Below, in pieces: positions 52,258 to 61,128 of a stretch of 64,000 nt of DNA. Every line of letters starts with the position of its first letter. The first letter of the stretch is position 1. Position numbers and translations under genes: made by a program. Source of the DNA: Saccharomonospora sp. NB11 (lineage in GTDB: Bacteria > Actinomycetota > Actinomycetes > Mycobacteriales > Pseudonocardiaceae). The notes under the pieces are model-generated. The model saw only the letters and a program-made list of their open reading frames with translations. It was not told the DNA's origin and searched no databases. The stretch spans positions 124,001-188,000 of the forward strand of contig NZ_JACBJG010000009.1 of NCBI RefSeq assembly GCF_015910535.1, read 5' to 3'.

Positions 52258-53247
52258 GTGCGTGCCGGACTGCTGATCGGATGTGTCGCCGCGGTGAGCG
52301 TCACGGTGCTCGTGGCCGCGGGCGCGGTGCTGGTGATGGACGGTCAGCGGCAGCAGGCCCACGCCATGTCCCTGAGCTGCAACGCGGCGCTCGGCCCGAC
52401 CCAGCCGGGACAACAGCATCGCGGTGCGGTCGACGCGGCCAACCTCACCCAGGAACAGCTCGACACCGTCTCGCTGATCATCTCGATCGGCAAGGAGCGG
52501 GAGCTCTCACCGCGAGCGTGGCAGGTCGCGATCCAGGCGGGCATGACCGAGTCGGGGCTGCGCAACGTCCACTACGGCGACCGCGATTCGCTGGGCATCT
52601 TCCAGATGCGGCCGTCCATGGGCTGGGGCACACCGTCGGAGGTCACCGACCCGACCTACGCGGTCAACAAGTTCTACGACGTCCTGGAATCCCTTCCGGA
52701 CTGGGAACAATTGCGCCCGGGTGACGCCGCCCAGGCGGTGGAGCGCTCGGCGTTCCCGGACCGCTACCACCGCTGGGAGCCCATGGCGGTGCATCTGGTG
52801 GAGACGGTGGGCGAGGTGACCGACTCCGGTGGTTGCGGCATCGGACTCGGGGCGGCCCTGCCACCGAACGAGGACGCCGCCGAGGCGATCCGGTTCGCCC
52901 TGGAGGAGCGCGGCGACCCGTACGTGTGGGGCGCCACCGGACCGGACGCCTACGACTGTTCCGGCCTGATGCTGCGGGCCTACGAGGCAGCCGGGATCAC
53001 CCTGCCGCGGGTGTCCCGCGACCAGTACAAGGCGGGGGCGATGCTGCCGGTGGAACAGGCACAGCCCGGCGACCTCGTCTTCTGGGCCTACGACTCGTCG
53101 GACCCGGCGACGATCCACCACGTCGCCATGTACCTGGGCAACGGCAAGATCGTGGAGGCTCAGCAGTCCGGTGTGCCCGTGCACACGCGGGACTTCTCGT
53201 TCGACGAAGCCGGTCTGGTGCCGCAGGCTGTCCGGCCGGGTGTGTGA
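52258..53247 (+). CDS. two-domain cell-wall hydrolase (lysozyme-like plus NlpC/P60)
   Basis: A 329-residue exported muramidase/peptidase like TcpG/VirB1. An N-terminal membrane anchor (LLIGCVAAVSVTVLVAAGAVLVM) is followed by a lysozyme/SLT-like domain (QAGMTESGLRNVHYGDRDSL; GIFQMRP) with Glu in TESGL, then an NlpC/P60 peptidase domain with catalytic Cys234 (AYDCSGLM) and His288 (IHHVAMYLG). Such enzymes open peptidoglycan for the secretion channel. Seven bp after the TcpC-like gene. Confidence 0.9.
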   Translation: MRAGLLIGCVAAVSVTVLVAAGAVLVMDGQRQQAHAMSLSCNAALGPTQPGQQHRGAVDAANLTQEQLDTVSLIISIGKERELSPRAWQVAIQAGMTESGLRNVHYGDRDSLGIFQMRPSMGWGTPSEVTDPTYAVNKFYDVLESLPDWEQLRPGDAAQAVERSAFPDRYHRWEPMAVHLVETVGEVTDSGGCGIGLGAALPPNEDAAEAIRFALEERGDPYVWGATGPDAYDCSGLMLRAYEAAGITLPRVSRDQYKAGAMLPVEQAQPGDLVFWAYDSSDPATIHHVAMYLGNGKIVEAQQSGVPVHTRDFSFDEAGLVPQAVRPGV

Positions 53248-53256
53248 GGAGACGTC

Positions 53257-54174
53257 GTGGCCAAGAAGTGGGGCAAGCGCAGGAAGTCGACCCCGGTGGT
53301 GGTGCCGCAGGCGTTCGAGGCCGCTTTCGCGGCCCGGCCGCAGGCGCGGCCGTCGGCTCCGCGGGCGGGACGCGCTCCCGCGTCGAGCACGCCGCTGGCC
53401 GACCAGTTGTCCGGCGACGCGCCAGGGGTGAGCGAGAACTACGTGGTGCTGCCGCGCTCGCTCGCCGAGAACATGCCGCTGCCGTGGCAGCAGCAGCTCG
53501 CCGGGTTGCTCGCGCAGTTCCAGGAGACTCACCGGAATCTGTCGTGGCCGACGTACCGGGTCGTGCCGTCCCGACCGGAACGTCTGGTGGACCTCGACGA
53601 GGAACAACTCGCGGAGGCCGGTTACCTGGTGGAACTCGACGCCGACGGTGAGATGGTCTACCGCGACCGCACCGGGCGACGGGTCGAGAACCCGGAGGAG
53701 ACCGTGGCGCTCGTGCCGTGCCTCGACCCAATCGCCCGGAGGGCCGACGACGGCGCGGCGGGCCAAGACAAGCCCGGTGTCGCGCCGATGAACATCGGTC
53801 CACAGCCGGTGTGGCGAGCCACCGGTTCCGCGCCGGCGAGTCCCACGCCGTCCGGCCAGGCCGCGCCGCCCTTGCCGCCACCGCCGACCGCGCCGACCCT
53901 CGCGCCACCGCCCCAGTCGGCGACCCCGGCTCCGGCAGCGAACGTGGCACCGAGCCCGACGCCGTCGGCGGGCGAGCCCGGATGGGCTGAGGAGCTGGCC
54001 TCGGCGAGCACCCTGTCCACCACACCGGGTCCCTCCGCGTCGGTGGACACGCCGACGCCTCCGGAGGCCAGGCCGGACGCCGGTGGTCGGAGCGGCTCGG
54101 ACGACACCGCCCCGCCCGAGTTCGGGCCGACGGGCGACGAGCCGACCGAGATTCCCTACCGCTTCCGCCGCTGA
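53257..54174 (+). CDS. soluble Pro-rich protein, last gene of the T4SS-like cluster
   Basis: A 305-residue protein. The basic start (VAKKWGKRRKSTPVVVPQ) is followed by a folded-looking part (LPRSLAENMPLPWQQQLAGL; WPTYRVVPSRPERLVDLDEE; GYLVELDADGEMVYRDRTG) and a ~130-residue Pro/Ala/Ser-rich, disordered C-terminus. Not a family I recognise. With 9-bp spacing and GAGGAG before its GTG it belongs to the cluster; a substrate, adaptor or accessory role is possible. Confidence 0.65.
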   Translation: MAKKWGKRRKSTPVVVPQAFEAAFAARPQARPSAPRAGRAPASSTPLADQLSGDAPGVSENYVVLPRSLAENMPLPWQQQLAGLLAQFQETHRNLSWPTYRVVPSRPERLVDLDEEQLAEAGYLVELDADGEMVYRDRTGRRVENPEETVALVPCLDPIARRADDGAAGQDKPGVAPMNIGPQPVWRATGSAPASPTPSGQAAPPLPPPPTAPTLAPPPQSATPAPAANVAPSPTPSAGEPGWAEELASASTLSTTPGPSASVDTPTPPEARPDAGGRSGSDDTAPPEFGPTGDEPTEIPYRFRR

Positions 54175-54197
54175 GCGCGCGACGCTGGAGCTGACGC

Positions 54198-54236
54198 GCG
54201 GTTCGACCGCTCTTGATGATCAGCGGTTCCACCGCT
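54198..54236 (+). terminator. double hairpin after the T4SS-like cluster
   Basis: Two short related stems follow the last gene: GCGGT-TCG-ACCGC (54198-54210) and AGCGGT-TCC-ACCGCT (54222-54236). They could end the long transcript; no T-tract. Confidence 0.4.
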
Positions 54237-54270
54237 ACCGCCCCAGGTCGGTCCGTGCCACGCTGACACC

Positions 54271-54492
54271 ATGGCAGCCAAACGCAAGGACCCGAACCCG
54301 CCCAGCGGCTGGTGGTACAACACGCGCACCGGCCAGGTCGAACACGGCGAACTGTCGCGCGCCATCGACCTCATGGGGCCCTACCCCGACGAGGCGACCG
54401 CCCGCAACGCGTTGGAGATCGCCAGAGAACGCACGAAGCGCGCCGACCGCGAGGAAGCCGAGTGGGAGGGCGAGGACGTCGACGAGCGCTGA
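54271..54492 (+). CDS. small SPOR-like conserved protein
   Basis: A 73-residue protein, MAAKRKDPNPPSGWWYNTRT…, conserved in actinobacteria and often labelled SPOR-domain-like: GQVEHGELSRAIDLMGPY and PDEATARNALEIARERTK. Soluble and charged. Its true role is unknown; peptidoglycan binding is doubtful since it lacks an export signal. Confidence 0.75.
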   Translation: MAAKRKDPNPPSGWWYNTRTGQVEHGELSRAIDLMGPYPDEATARNALEIARERTKRADREEAEWEGEDVDER

Positions 54493-54602
54493 GCGCCGGA
54501 GGCCTCTGCCGGCGTCCGAGATCCCACGATCCGCCGCGCCCCGGGCGGTCGACGCTTCGCCGACTTCGGCGACCTCCCCGCACCTCGGGTTAGTGTCGAG
54601 TT

Positions 54603-56021
54603 GTGGCTCTCGTGGCTCACGGCACGGGCGCCGGCGACTTCGCCTCGCTGCGCGCCGAGTTCGCGCTGCCGGAGTCGTTCCCACCGCAGGCGCTGGCCGA
54701 GGCCGACGACGTCGCCGGTGATCTCGTGCCGTGTCCGGGCGTCCGGGAGGACGCGACCGACCTGCCGCTGGTGACCGTCGACCCGCCCGGTGCCAAGGAC
54801 CTCGACCAGGCCATGGCGTTGACGCGCCGTGGGCGCGGATTCCGTGTCGACTACGCGATCGCCGACCTCGGCGCGTTCGTGGCTCCGGATGGTGCGCTCG
54901 ACACCGAGGCCCGACGACGCGGCCAGACGCTCTACCTGCCCGACGGCAACGTGGGCCTGCACCCGGCGATCGTCGCCGAGCACGCGGCCAGCCTGCTGCC
55001 CGGTGTCGTCCGTCCCGCGGTGTTGTGGACGCTCGACCTCGACGCCGACGGTGAGCCCGTCGATGTCGCCGTCCGCCGAGCCTGGGTGCGTTCGGTGGAG
55101 CAGCTCGACTACGACACCGTCGCCGAGAGCCTGCGTCGGGGAACACCGCACCCGTCGGTGGAGGCGTTACCGGACGTGGGGCGCCGACGACGCGAGCGCG
55201 CGGCGGGTCGTGGCGCCGTGGAGCCGCAGATTCCCGAGTCGCGGGTGCAGGCGGAACCCGACGGTGGGTGGGCGCTCGTGCGTCGCCCTCAGCACGACGT
55301 CGAGGAGTGGAACGCCGAGATCTCCCTGCTCACGGGCATGGTGGCCGCGCAGATGATGATCGACGCCCGGGTGGGGGTGCTGCGGACCGTGCCCGAGGCC
55401 GGAGACGAAGCCGTCGAGTGGCTTCGCCGATCGGCCCACGCGCTCGGGGTGCCGTGGCCGGAATCCGCGAGCGTCGCCGAGGTGCTCGCGGGCCTCGACC
55501 CGGTGGACCCCGCGTCCCTGGCACTGCACGCGGGGACGGTGCGACTGCTGCGGGGCGCCGGATACACGGCCTTCGACGGCCGGGTTCCCGAGTCGATCGG
55601 ACACGCGGGCATCGGCAGTCCGTACGCGCACGTCACCGCGCCGATCCGGCGCTTGGTCGACCGGTTCACCGCCGAAGTGTGTCTGGCGATCTCGGCGGAC
55701 GCGCCGGTGCCGGAGTGGGTGCGGTGCACGCTGCCGGACCTGCCCCGGTTGATGGGCGCGTCGGACGAGCGGGCGTCGCGAGTGGAACGAGCCTGCCTCG
55801 ACCAGGTGGGTGCGTGGATCCTCGCCGAGCGGGTCGGGACGACGTTCGAGGGCGTGGTGTTGCGGTCCGGCGGCTCGGCGGCGGAGGTGTTCGTGGAGGA
55901 CCCGCCCGTGCTGACCCGTTGCGCCGACGTGACCGTTCCCGAAGGCAGCACGATCACCGTGCGGCTCACCGAGGTCGATGTCGCCAATCGGAGGGTGCGC
56001 TTTGAACAGGCGGAGTGCTGA
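54603..56021 (+). CDS. RNB-domain exoribonuclease (RNase II/R family)
   Basis: A 472-residue ribonuclease. The catalytic Mg site lies in TVDPPGAKDLDQAM (DPxxxxDxD pattern) with VDYAIADLGAFV following. YAHVTAPIRRLVDRF is the family's second signature. It is shorter than E. coli RNase II or R and lacks cold-shock and S1 domains, as in the compact actinobacterial/plant-type branch. The GTG start is at 54603. The stop overlaps the DUF4326 gene by 20 bp. Confidence 0.88.
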   Translation: MALVAHGTGAGDFASLRAEFALPESFPPQALAEADDVAGDLVPCPGVREDATDLPLVTVDPPGAKDLDQAMALTRRGRGFRVDYAIADLGAFVAPDGALDTEARRRGQTLYLPDGNVGLHPAIVAEHAASLLPGVVRPAVLWTLDLDADGEPVDVAVRRAWVRSVEQLDYDTVAESLRRGTPHPSVEALPDVGRRRRERAAGRGAVEPQIPESRVQAEPDGGWALVRRPQHDVEEWNAEISLLTGMVAAQMMIDARVGVLRTVPEAGDEAVEWLRRSAHALGVPWPESASVAEVLAGLDPVDPASLALHAGTVRLLRGAGYTAFDGRVPESIGHAGIGSPYAHVTAPIRRLVDRFTAEVCLAISADAPVPEWVRCTLPDLPRLMGASDERASRVERACLDQVGAWILAERVGTTFEGVVLRSGGSAAEVFVEDPPVLTRCADVTVPEGSTITVRLTEVDVANRRVRFEQAEC

Positions 56022-56409
56022 GCACGTCGACGACGAGACGCGCGGCTGGACGGACGAGGAGCGGGCGTTGCGCGAGCAGGTCCTCGCCGGCCGGAGCGTG
56101 GTCGTCAACGTCCGCAAGTCGGGCCCGCACCGGCATCTCGTGCCGTGGCTGGTGGAGCGGGACCTCGTCACCTACGTCGGACACGCCGGAAACCGGCACG
56201 CCTGGCCCGAGTCCGACTTCGCCAACCCGTTCGTCAAGGAGGCCAAGCACGACCGCGAGGCCATGGTGCGGCACTACCGGGACTACCTGCGTGAGCAGCC
56301 GGAGTTGCTGCGGCGGCTGCGGGAGGGCGAGCTGAACGGTCGAGCCCTGGGGTGCTGGTGTGCCCCCGAGCCCTGCCACGCCGACGTTCTGGTGGAGTAC
56401 ACGGCATGA
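56002..56409 (+). CDS. DUF4326 protein
   Basis: A 135-residue protein with the DUF4326 pattern: VVNVRKSGPHRHLVPWLV, YVGHAGNRHAWPESDFANPF and GCWCAPEPCHADVLVEY, whose Cys-x-Cys…Cys-His may bind metal. Function unknown; related phage and bacterial proteins are linked to nucleic acid metabolism. TTG 56002 with GGAGGG just upstream is preferred to ATG 55978. It overlaps both its neighbours (20 bp and 4 bp), making a three-gene operon. Confidence 0.75.
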   Translation: MNRRSAEHVDDETRGWTDEERALREQVLAGRSVVVNVRKSGPHRHLVPWLVERDLVTYVGHAGNRHAWPESDFANPFVKEAKHDREAMVRHYRDYLREQPELLRRLREGELNGRALGCWCAPEPCHADVLVEYTA

Positions 56410-57188
56410 GAGACGATCTGGGTGACGAGGTGCCGCTTCGCCGACCTGCGCGCCGGGTGGTGTCGTTGGTGCCGTCGTTGACGGAGGCGGTGGCGGAGAC
56501 GGTGGCGGACGTGCTGGTGGGGGCGACCGACTACTGCACCCATCCGGCCGGGCTGGACGTCACGCGGGTGGGCGGGTCGAAGTACCCGACTCTCGCCGCC
56601 GTGCTGGATTGCATCCCCGACCTGGTGATCGCCAACGCGGAGGAGAACCGCCCGGAGGACGTGCGACGGTTGCGGGACGAAGGTGTCGCCGTGTGGGTCA
56701 CCGCCGCCCCCGCGACGGTGCCCATGGCGTTGGAGTCGATGCGGGCCCTGTTCACCGAGGCGTTCGCGGTGCCGATGCCCGAGTGGTTCACCGAGGCCGA
56801 ACGCGCCTGGAAGGACCCGGTGCCCGTGCGGGTCCGCGCCGTCGTGCCGGTGTGGCGCAAGCCGTGGGTCGTGCTGGGGCGCGACACCTTCGGCGGGGAC
56901 GTGTTGCACCGGCTCGGTGTGCACAACGTCTACGCCGACCACGCCGACCGCTACCCGCGTCCCACGATCGACGAGCTGCGGGCCCGGTTCTCCGACGGCG
57001 ACGCCGAGCTGCTCGTCCTGCCCGACGAGCCGTACGTGTTCACTGACGACGACGGGCCGGACCACTTCCCCGGGGTGCCCTACGCGCTCGTCTCGGGGCG
57101 TCGGCTCACGTGGTACGGCCCGTCGCTGGCCTACGCCCGGGCCGAGTTGGAGGCTTCGTTGGGCTCGGCGCTCGACGGCGTCTCCTGA
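56406..57188 (+). CDS. helical-backbone metal receptor fold protein without export signal
   Basis: A 260-residue protein resembling periplasmic cobalamin/haem/siderophore-binding proteins (BtuF-like): RRVVSLVPSLTEAVAETV, GATDYCTHPAGLD, VGGSKYPTLAAVLDCIPDLVI (in part) and DVLHRLGVHNVYADHADRYP. It has no signal peptide or lipobox and no ABC transporter beside it, so it may be a cytosolic binding protein. ATG overlaps the DUF4326 stop (ATGA). Its last 58 bp overlap the convergent iminopeptidase gene. Confidence 0.82.
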   Translation: MRDDLGDEVPLRRPARRVVSLVPSLTEAVAETVADVLVGATDYCTHPAGLDVTRVGGSKYPTLAAVLDCIPDLVIANAEENRPEDVRRLRDEGVAVWVTAAPATVPMALESMRALFTEAFAVPMPEWFTEAERAWKDPVPVRVRAVVPVWRKPWVVLGRDTFGGDVLHRLGVHNVYADHADRYPRPTIDELRARFSDGDAELLVLPDEPYVFTDDDGPDHFPGVPYALVSGRRLTWYGPSLAYARAELEASLGSALDGVS

Positions 57189-58147
57189 CCGGCGAACGTG
57201 TCCGTGGCCCGACGCAACGCGGCGGAGACACCGGGGTCGGTGATGGCGTGCCCGGCACCGTCGAGCAAGGTCAACTCCGAGTCCGGCCACGCGCGGTGCA
57301 GCTCGAACGCGGTGACCGGAGGACACACCACGTCGTAGCGGCCTTGCACGATGTGGCCCGGAATGCCCGCGAGTCGGTGTGCGTCCCGAATGAGCTGGCC
57401 CTCGTCGAGCCACGCGCCGTGTGTGAAGTAGTGCAGGGCGATGCGGGCGAACGCCACGGCGAAACGTGGGTCCGAGTACTGCGCGACGAAGCCCGCCTGC
57501 GGTGCGATCGACACGAGCGCACCCTCCCAGGCGCTCCACGCGACGGCCGCGCGCTCGGCCAGCTCGCGGTCCGGCCCCTCGATCAAGTCACGGTAGGCCA
57601 CGAGCAGGTCACCGCGGGCCGAGGGCGGCACCAGTTCGACGTAGCGCTCCCATGCGTCGGGGAAGAACTGCCTCGCCCCGCCGTTGTAGAGCCAGTCGAG
57701 TTCCGACCGGCGGGACGTGATCACCCCGCGCAGCACCAGCTCGCTCACCCGTGACGGGTGGGTTTCGGCGTAGGCGAGCGCGAGAGTGGCGCCCCACGAG
57801 CCACCGAAGACGAGCCAGCGGTCGATGCCGAGCTGCTCGCGGAGCGCCTCCATGTCCGCGACGAGGTGCCAGGTCGTGTTCGTCGACAGGTCGGCGGCGG
57901 GATCGCTGACGTGGGGTGTGCTGCGACCCGATCCGCGCTGGTCGAACTGCACGATCCGGTAGCGAGTGGGGTCGAAGTACCGGCGGTACACGGGGGAGCT
58001 GCCACTGCCCGGACCGCCGTGGACGACGACGGCGGGCTTGCCGTCGGGATTGCCACTGACCTCCCAGTACACCTGGTGGCCGTCACCGACGTCGAGCAGA
58101 CCCGTGGTGTACGGCGAGATCGGCGGGTACAGGACGTGTGGGGACAC
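57131..58147 (-). CDS. pip: prolyl iminopeptidase
   Basis: A 338-residue alpha/beta-hydrolase peptidase (S33) releasing N-terminal proline. HGGPGSGSSP oxyanion loop, FDQRGSGRSTPH, nucleophile elbow GGSWGATLALAYAETHP, acid in GRYDVVCP and His in DGAGHAITDP are all at family positions. The His-Gly-Gly-Pro segment distinguishes prolyl iminopeptidases from general esterases. Cytosolic. The 3' end overlaps the metal-receptor gene on the other strand. Confidence 0.92.
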   Translation of the reverse strand: MSPHVLYPPISPYTTGLLDVGDGHQVYWEVSGNPDGKPAVVVHGGPGSGSSPVYRRYFDPTRYRIVQFDQRGSGRSTPHVSDPAADLSTNTTWHLVADMEALREQLGIDRWLVFGGSWGATLALAYAETHPSRVSELVLRGVITSRRSELDWLYNGGARQFFPDAWERYVELVPPSARGDLLVAYRDLIEGPDRELAERAAVAWSAWEGALVSIAPQAGFVAQYSDPRFAVAFARIALHYFTHGAWLDEGQLIRDAHRLAGIPGHIVQGRYDVVCPPVTAFELHRAWPDSELTLLDGAGHAITDPGVSAALRRATDTFAGQETPSSAEPNEASNSARA

Positions 58148-58238
58148 CGGGCTGACCTCCTCCGAGCGATCGCTGCGCCCGCCGCGAGGGTGTCGTCGCC
58201 CGCGGTGGGCGCAGCGATTCTGGCAAGCCCGGTCGGTG

Positions 58239-59120
58239 TCAGTGGAACGTGTGCTCGGGTGCCGGGAAGGACCGGTTCCGGACGTCGTCGGCGAACGCCG
58301 TCGCGGCCCCGGTCAGCACGCCCGCGAGATCGGCGTACTGCTTAACGAACCTCGGCAGCCGACCGGTTCGCAACCCCGCCATGTCCTGCCACACCAGGAC
58401 CTGCGCGTCGCAGTCCGGGCCCGCGCCGATGCCCACGGTGGGGATGCTCAGCTCGTGCGTGATCTGCTTGGCGATCTCGGCGGGCACCATCTCCATGACC
58501 ACGGCGAACGCGCCCGCGTCCTGCAACGCGAGTGCGTCGGCGATAAGTCCGTCCCCGGTGCCGCCCCGGCCCTGCACGCGGTAGCCGCCCAGGTTGTGCT
58601 CGCTCTGCGGGGTGAAGCCGATGTGTCCCATCACCGGGACTCCCGACGCGGTGACGGCCTCGACGTGCGCGGCGAAGCGCCGACCGCCTTCGAGCTTGAC
58701 CGCGTGGGCGCGGCCCTCCTTCATGAATCGCGCCGCGGTGTTCACCGCCTGCTCGGGCGAGGCCTGGTAGGACCCGAAAGGCAGGTCGGCCACCACGAGC
58801 GCCTTCGTCACCGACCGGGTCACCGCCCGGACGAGCGGCAACATCTCGTCGACCGTGACGGGCAGCGAGGACTCGTAGCCATACACCGTGTTGGCGGCGG
58901 AGTCACCCACCAGCAACACCGGAATGCCCGCGTCCTCGAACAGGCGGGCGGTGTAGGTGTCGTAGGCGGTGAGCATGGGCCACGGCTCGCCGCGGTCCTT
59001 CATCTCCTGCAGGTGGTGGATGCGGACGCGCTTGCGCAGTCCCGACTGGGCTGCCGGCTCCCCGTACGGTGCGGGCGTCTCGGTGTCGCCGGTGTGGGCG
59101 CGCGGAGTTTCATGTGACAT
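58239..59120 (-). CDS. panB: ketopantoate hydroxymethyltransferase
   Basis: A 293-residue PanB, transferring a hydroxymethyl group from methylene-THF to 2-oxoisovalerate in pantothenate/CoA synthesis. Signatures: [71 protein letters not shown] and [21 protein letters not shown] 59120. The N-terminal ~25 residues are an extra, disordered leader. panC/panD are not next to it. The 192 bp upstream to the DUF998 gene hold the divergent promoters. Confidence 0.95.
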   Translation of the reverse strand: MSHETPRAHTGDTETPAPYGEPAAQSGLRKRVRIHHLQEMKDRGEPWPMLTAYDTYTARLFEDAGIPVLLVGDSAANTVYGYESSLPVTVDEMLPLVRAVTRSVTKALVVADLPFGSYQASPEQAVNTAARFMKEGRAHAVKLEGGRRFAAHVEAVTASGVPVMGHIGFTPQSEHNLGGYRVQGRGGTGDGLIADALALQDAGAFAVVMEMVPAEIAKQITHELSIPTVGIGAGPDCDAQVLVWQDMAGLRTGRLPRFVKQYADLAGVLTGAATAFADDVRNRSFPAPEHTFH

Positions 59121-59312
59121 CGCTGTCGTACCGTCCTTCCCTCGAGGCCGCTCTGCGGTCCCCGGGTCGTGGATCGTTGGCGTCCTCCAGCGTCCCACCG
59201 GGTGGAATCGGCACCCAAGCCCGCTGGGACGAGCTTCACAGTCGCGACCGAGCGTGACTGAGCAGCGACGACATCTACCCTCGACCGCGTGATGCGTGGT
59301 AAGTAACTCGCC

Positions 59313-60017
59313 ATGCTGTCGGGCCTGCACCACGCCGAGCCGCCCCTGGGCGCGGTCCGACGGTTCGCCGCCGCGGCCCTGTTCGTCGGTGCCGCCGCCC
59401 ACACGGGGTTCCTCGCGGAGGTCTTCGTCGAGACCGCGTTGTCGACCAACCACGAGGTTCCGGCCAGGCTGGCCTCCGACGGACAGCCGAACGCCGAGGT
59501 GTTCCGCACGCTCGACGTCGTGGCGGGGGCGGCGTTCGTATTGGCGGGCCCGTTCCTGCTGCGTCTCGCTCCGGTGCACCGCTGGGGCAGGCTCACGGCG
59601 GCGTTGGTGTGGCTGTACGGCGCGGTGTTGCTGACGCGGGCGGCGCTGCCGCCGGAGTGCCTGCCGCAGGGCGCGGGCAGATGCGCCGACCCCACGGGAC
59701 GGATCAGCGAGCTCCCGGTGCTGCTGGCGGGAGTCCAGTACGTCGTGAGCCCGCTGGTGGTGGCGTCGTGGTGGCGCGGCAGCTGGAAGCTGGCCACCCG
59801 GCTGTCGTTCGCGGTCCAGTTCGGGTTGTGGGCGTGGTTGGTCGTCGCGCACGTGGTGTTCGACAGCCGCTTCGCGGGACTGGCCGCGCGGACACAGATC
59901 CTGGTGGCGACGGCGTTGTTCCTGGTCGGCGTCACCTACGTCGTCCGCATGGGCACGCCGCGACGCACCCGGCGAGCGCTCCCGCGGACACGGGAGGTCG
60001 CGCCGTGCCCGGGTTGA
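59313..60017 (+). CDS. DUF998-type membrane protein
   Basis: A 234-residue membrane protein with six hydrophobic segments, for example [68 protein letters not shown] and [14 protein letters not shown]. An exported loop has two Cys ([15 protein letters not shown]), probably a disulfide. This matches the DUF998 family; function unknown. The 3' end overlaps the DinB-like gene by 13 bp. Confidence 0.75.
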   Translation: MLSGLHHAEPPLGAVRRFAAAALFVGAAAHTGFLAEVFVETALSTNHEVPARLASDGQPNAEVFRTLDVVAGAAFVLAGPFLLRLAPVHRWGRLTAALVWLYGAVLLTRAALPPECLPQGAGRCADPTGRISELPVLLAGVQYVVSPLVVASWWRGSWKLATRLSFAVQFGLWAWLVVAHVVFDSRFAGLAARTQILVATALFLVGVTYVVRMGTPRRTRRALPRTREVAPCPG

Positions 60018-60613
60018 TCGGGCCGGTCGCCGACGAGCGCGAGGGACTGCTCGACTACCTCGCGCAACAGCGCTACGTGCTGTGCCTCGCCGCCTACGGG
60101 CTCACCGACCAGCAGATCCGCGAGACCCCGACCGTGAGTGCGCTGAGCGTGGGCGGCATCCTCAAGCACGTCTGCCGTACGGAGCGGGTGTGGATCGACC
60201 TCGTCTGCGGGCTCGGTCCGACCGATCCGGGAGACGACCTGCGCCTCGCGCCGGACGAGACGCTGGCCGACCTCATCGCCGAGTACGAGCGGGTGGCGAC
60301 GCGCACCGAGGAGGTCGTCGAGGGCATCGAGGACCTGGGCGAACCGGTGCCCGTGCCTCGCGACGTGCCGTGGTTCCCCGCCGATGTGGAGGCGTGGTCG
60401 GTGCGCTGGGTGCTGCTGCACCTGATCGAGGAGACCGCGCGGCACGCCGGACACGCCGACATCCTGCGTGAGTCGATCGACGGGGCGACGGCGTTGCCGC
60501 TGATGGCCGCGGCGGAGGGCTGGCCCGACACTCCCTGGCTGAGGCCGTGGCGTCCGCCCCGACGCCCGGCCCCGCCCTACCAGAGTTCGAACAGCGTCGG
60601 CTGGTCGCCGTGA
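60005..60613 (+). CDS. DinB-like metal-dependent protein
   Basis: A 202-residue DinB/YfiT four-helix protein. Metal-ligand histidines are in [14 protein letters not shown] and in [18 protein letters not shown], the usual DinB triad. Members include mycothiol- or bacillithiol-dependent transferases; the specific reaction is not evident. GTG 60005. Translated in overlap with the DUF998 gene, and its last 37 bp are antisense to the ogt gene. Confidence 0.85.
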   Translation: MPGLIGPVADEREGLLDYLAQQRYVLCLAAYGLTDQQIRETPTVSALSVGGILKHVCRTERVWIDLVCGLGPTDPGDDLRLAPDETLADLIAEYERVATRTEEVVEGIEDLGEPVPVPRDVPWFPADVEAWSVRWVLLHLIEETARHAGHADILRESIDGATALPLMAAAEGWPDTPWLRPWRPPRRPAPPYQSSNSVGWSP

Positions 60614-61128
60614 GCCCGTTCGAGGGCGAGCAGCCGCTGCTTGGTGGCGACTCCACCGGGACCGGAGAAGCCACCGATGGCGCCGTTCGCGGCCAGCACC
60701 CGGTGACAGGGGACGATCGGTGCGAACGGGTTGGTTCCCATCGCGCGACCGACGGCCCGCGCGGCGCCCGGTTCCCCGAGCGCGGCGGCCACGTCGCCGT
60801 ACGTCATCGTGTGGCCCACCGCGATGGTGCGGACGAACTCGTAGACCTTGCGGTGGAACACGGGAACGGCGGACATGTCGAGCGGAACGACCGAGGTGTC
60901 CACAGGCTCGCCGCGCAGCAACGCCACCACGGCCTCCACGGCGGGCACGAGCGTCGCGGGCACCGGCGCCTCCACGGCGTCGGGCACCGCCTCGGCGAGT
61001 CGAGCGCGCGCCTGGTCGGGATCGGCCTCGGGGAGCTGGCAACGGACGACGGTGTCGCCCCGCCACGCGAGTCCGCTGTGCCCGAGAGTCGTCTCGAACA
61101 CGGCGAACCCGCACGCGTCGGTCGTCAC
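60577..61128 (-). CDS. ogt: O6-alkylguanine-DNA alkyltransferase
   Basis: A 183-residue suicide DNA-repair protein. PCHRVL with Cys141 is the alkyl acceptor; MTYGDVAAALGEPGAARAVG provides the HTH and Arg finger, and NPFAPIVP precedes the active site. The N-terminal domain is present. The GTG at 61128 overlaps the nadE stop by 4 bp (GTGA), so repair enzyme and NAD synthetase are co-translated. Confidence 0.92.
   Translation of the reverse strand: MTTDACGFAVFETTLGHSGLAWRGDTVVRCQLPEADPDQARARLAEAVPDAVEAPVPATLVPAVEAVVALLRGEPVDTSVVPLDMSAVPVFHRKVYEFVRTIAVGHTMTYGDVAAALGEPGAARAVGRAMGTNPFAPIVPCHRVLAANGAIGGFSGPGGVATKQRLLALERAHGDQPTLFELW

Noticed and set aside
49278-52304. 1008-residue minus-strand open frame across the VirB6- and TcpC-like genes
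   Set aside because: Shadow frame spanning two plus-strand genes; no recognisable domain.
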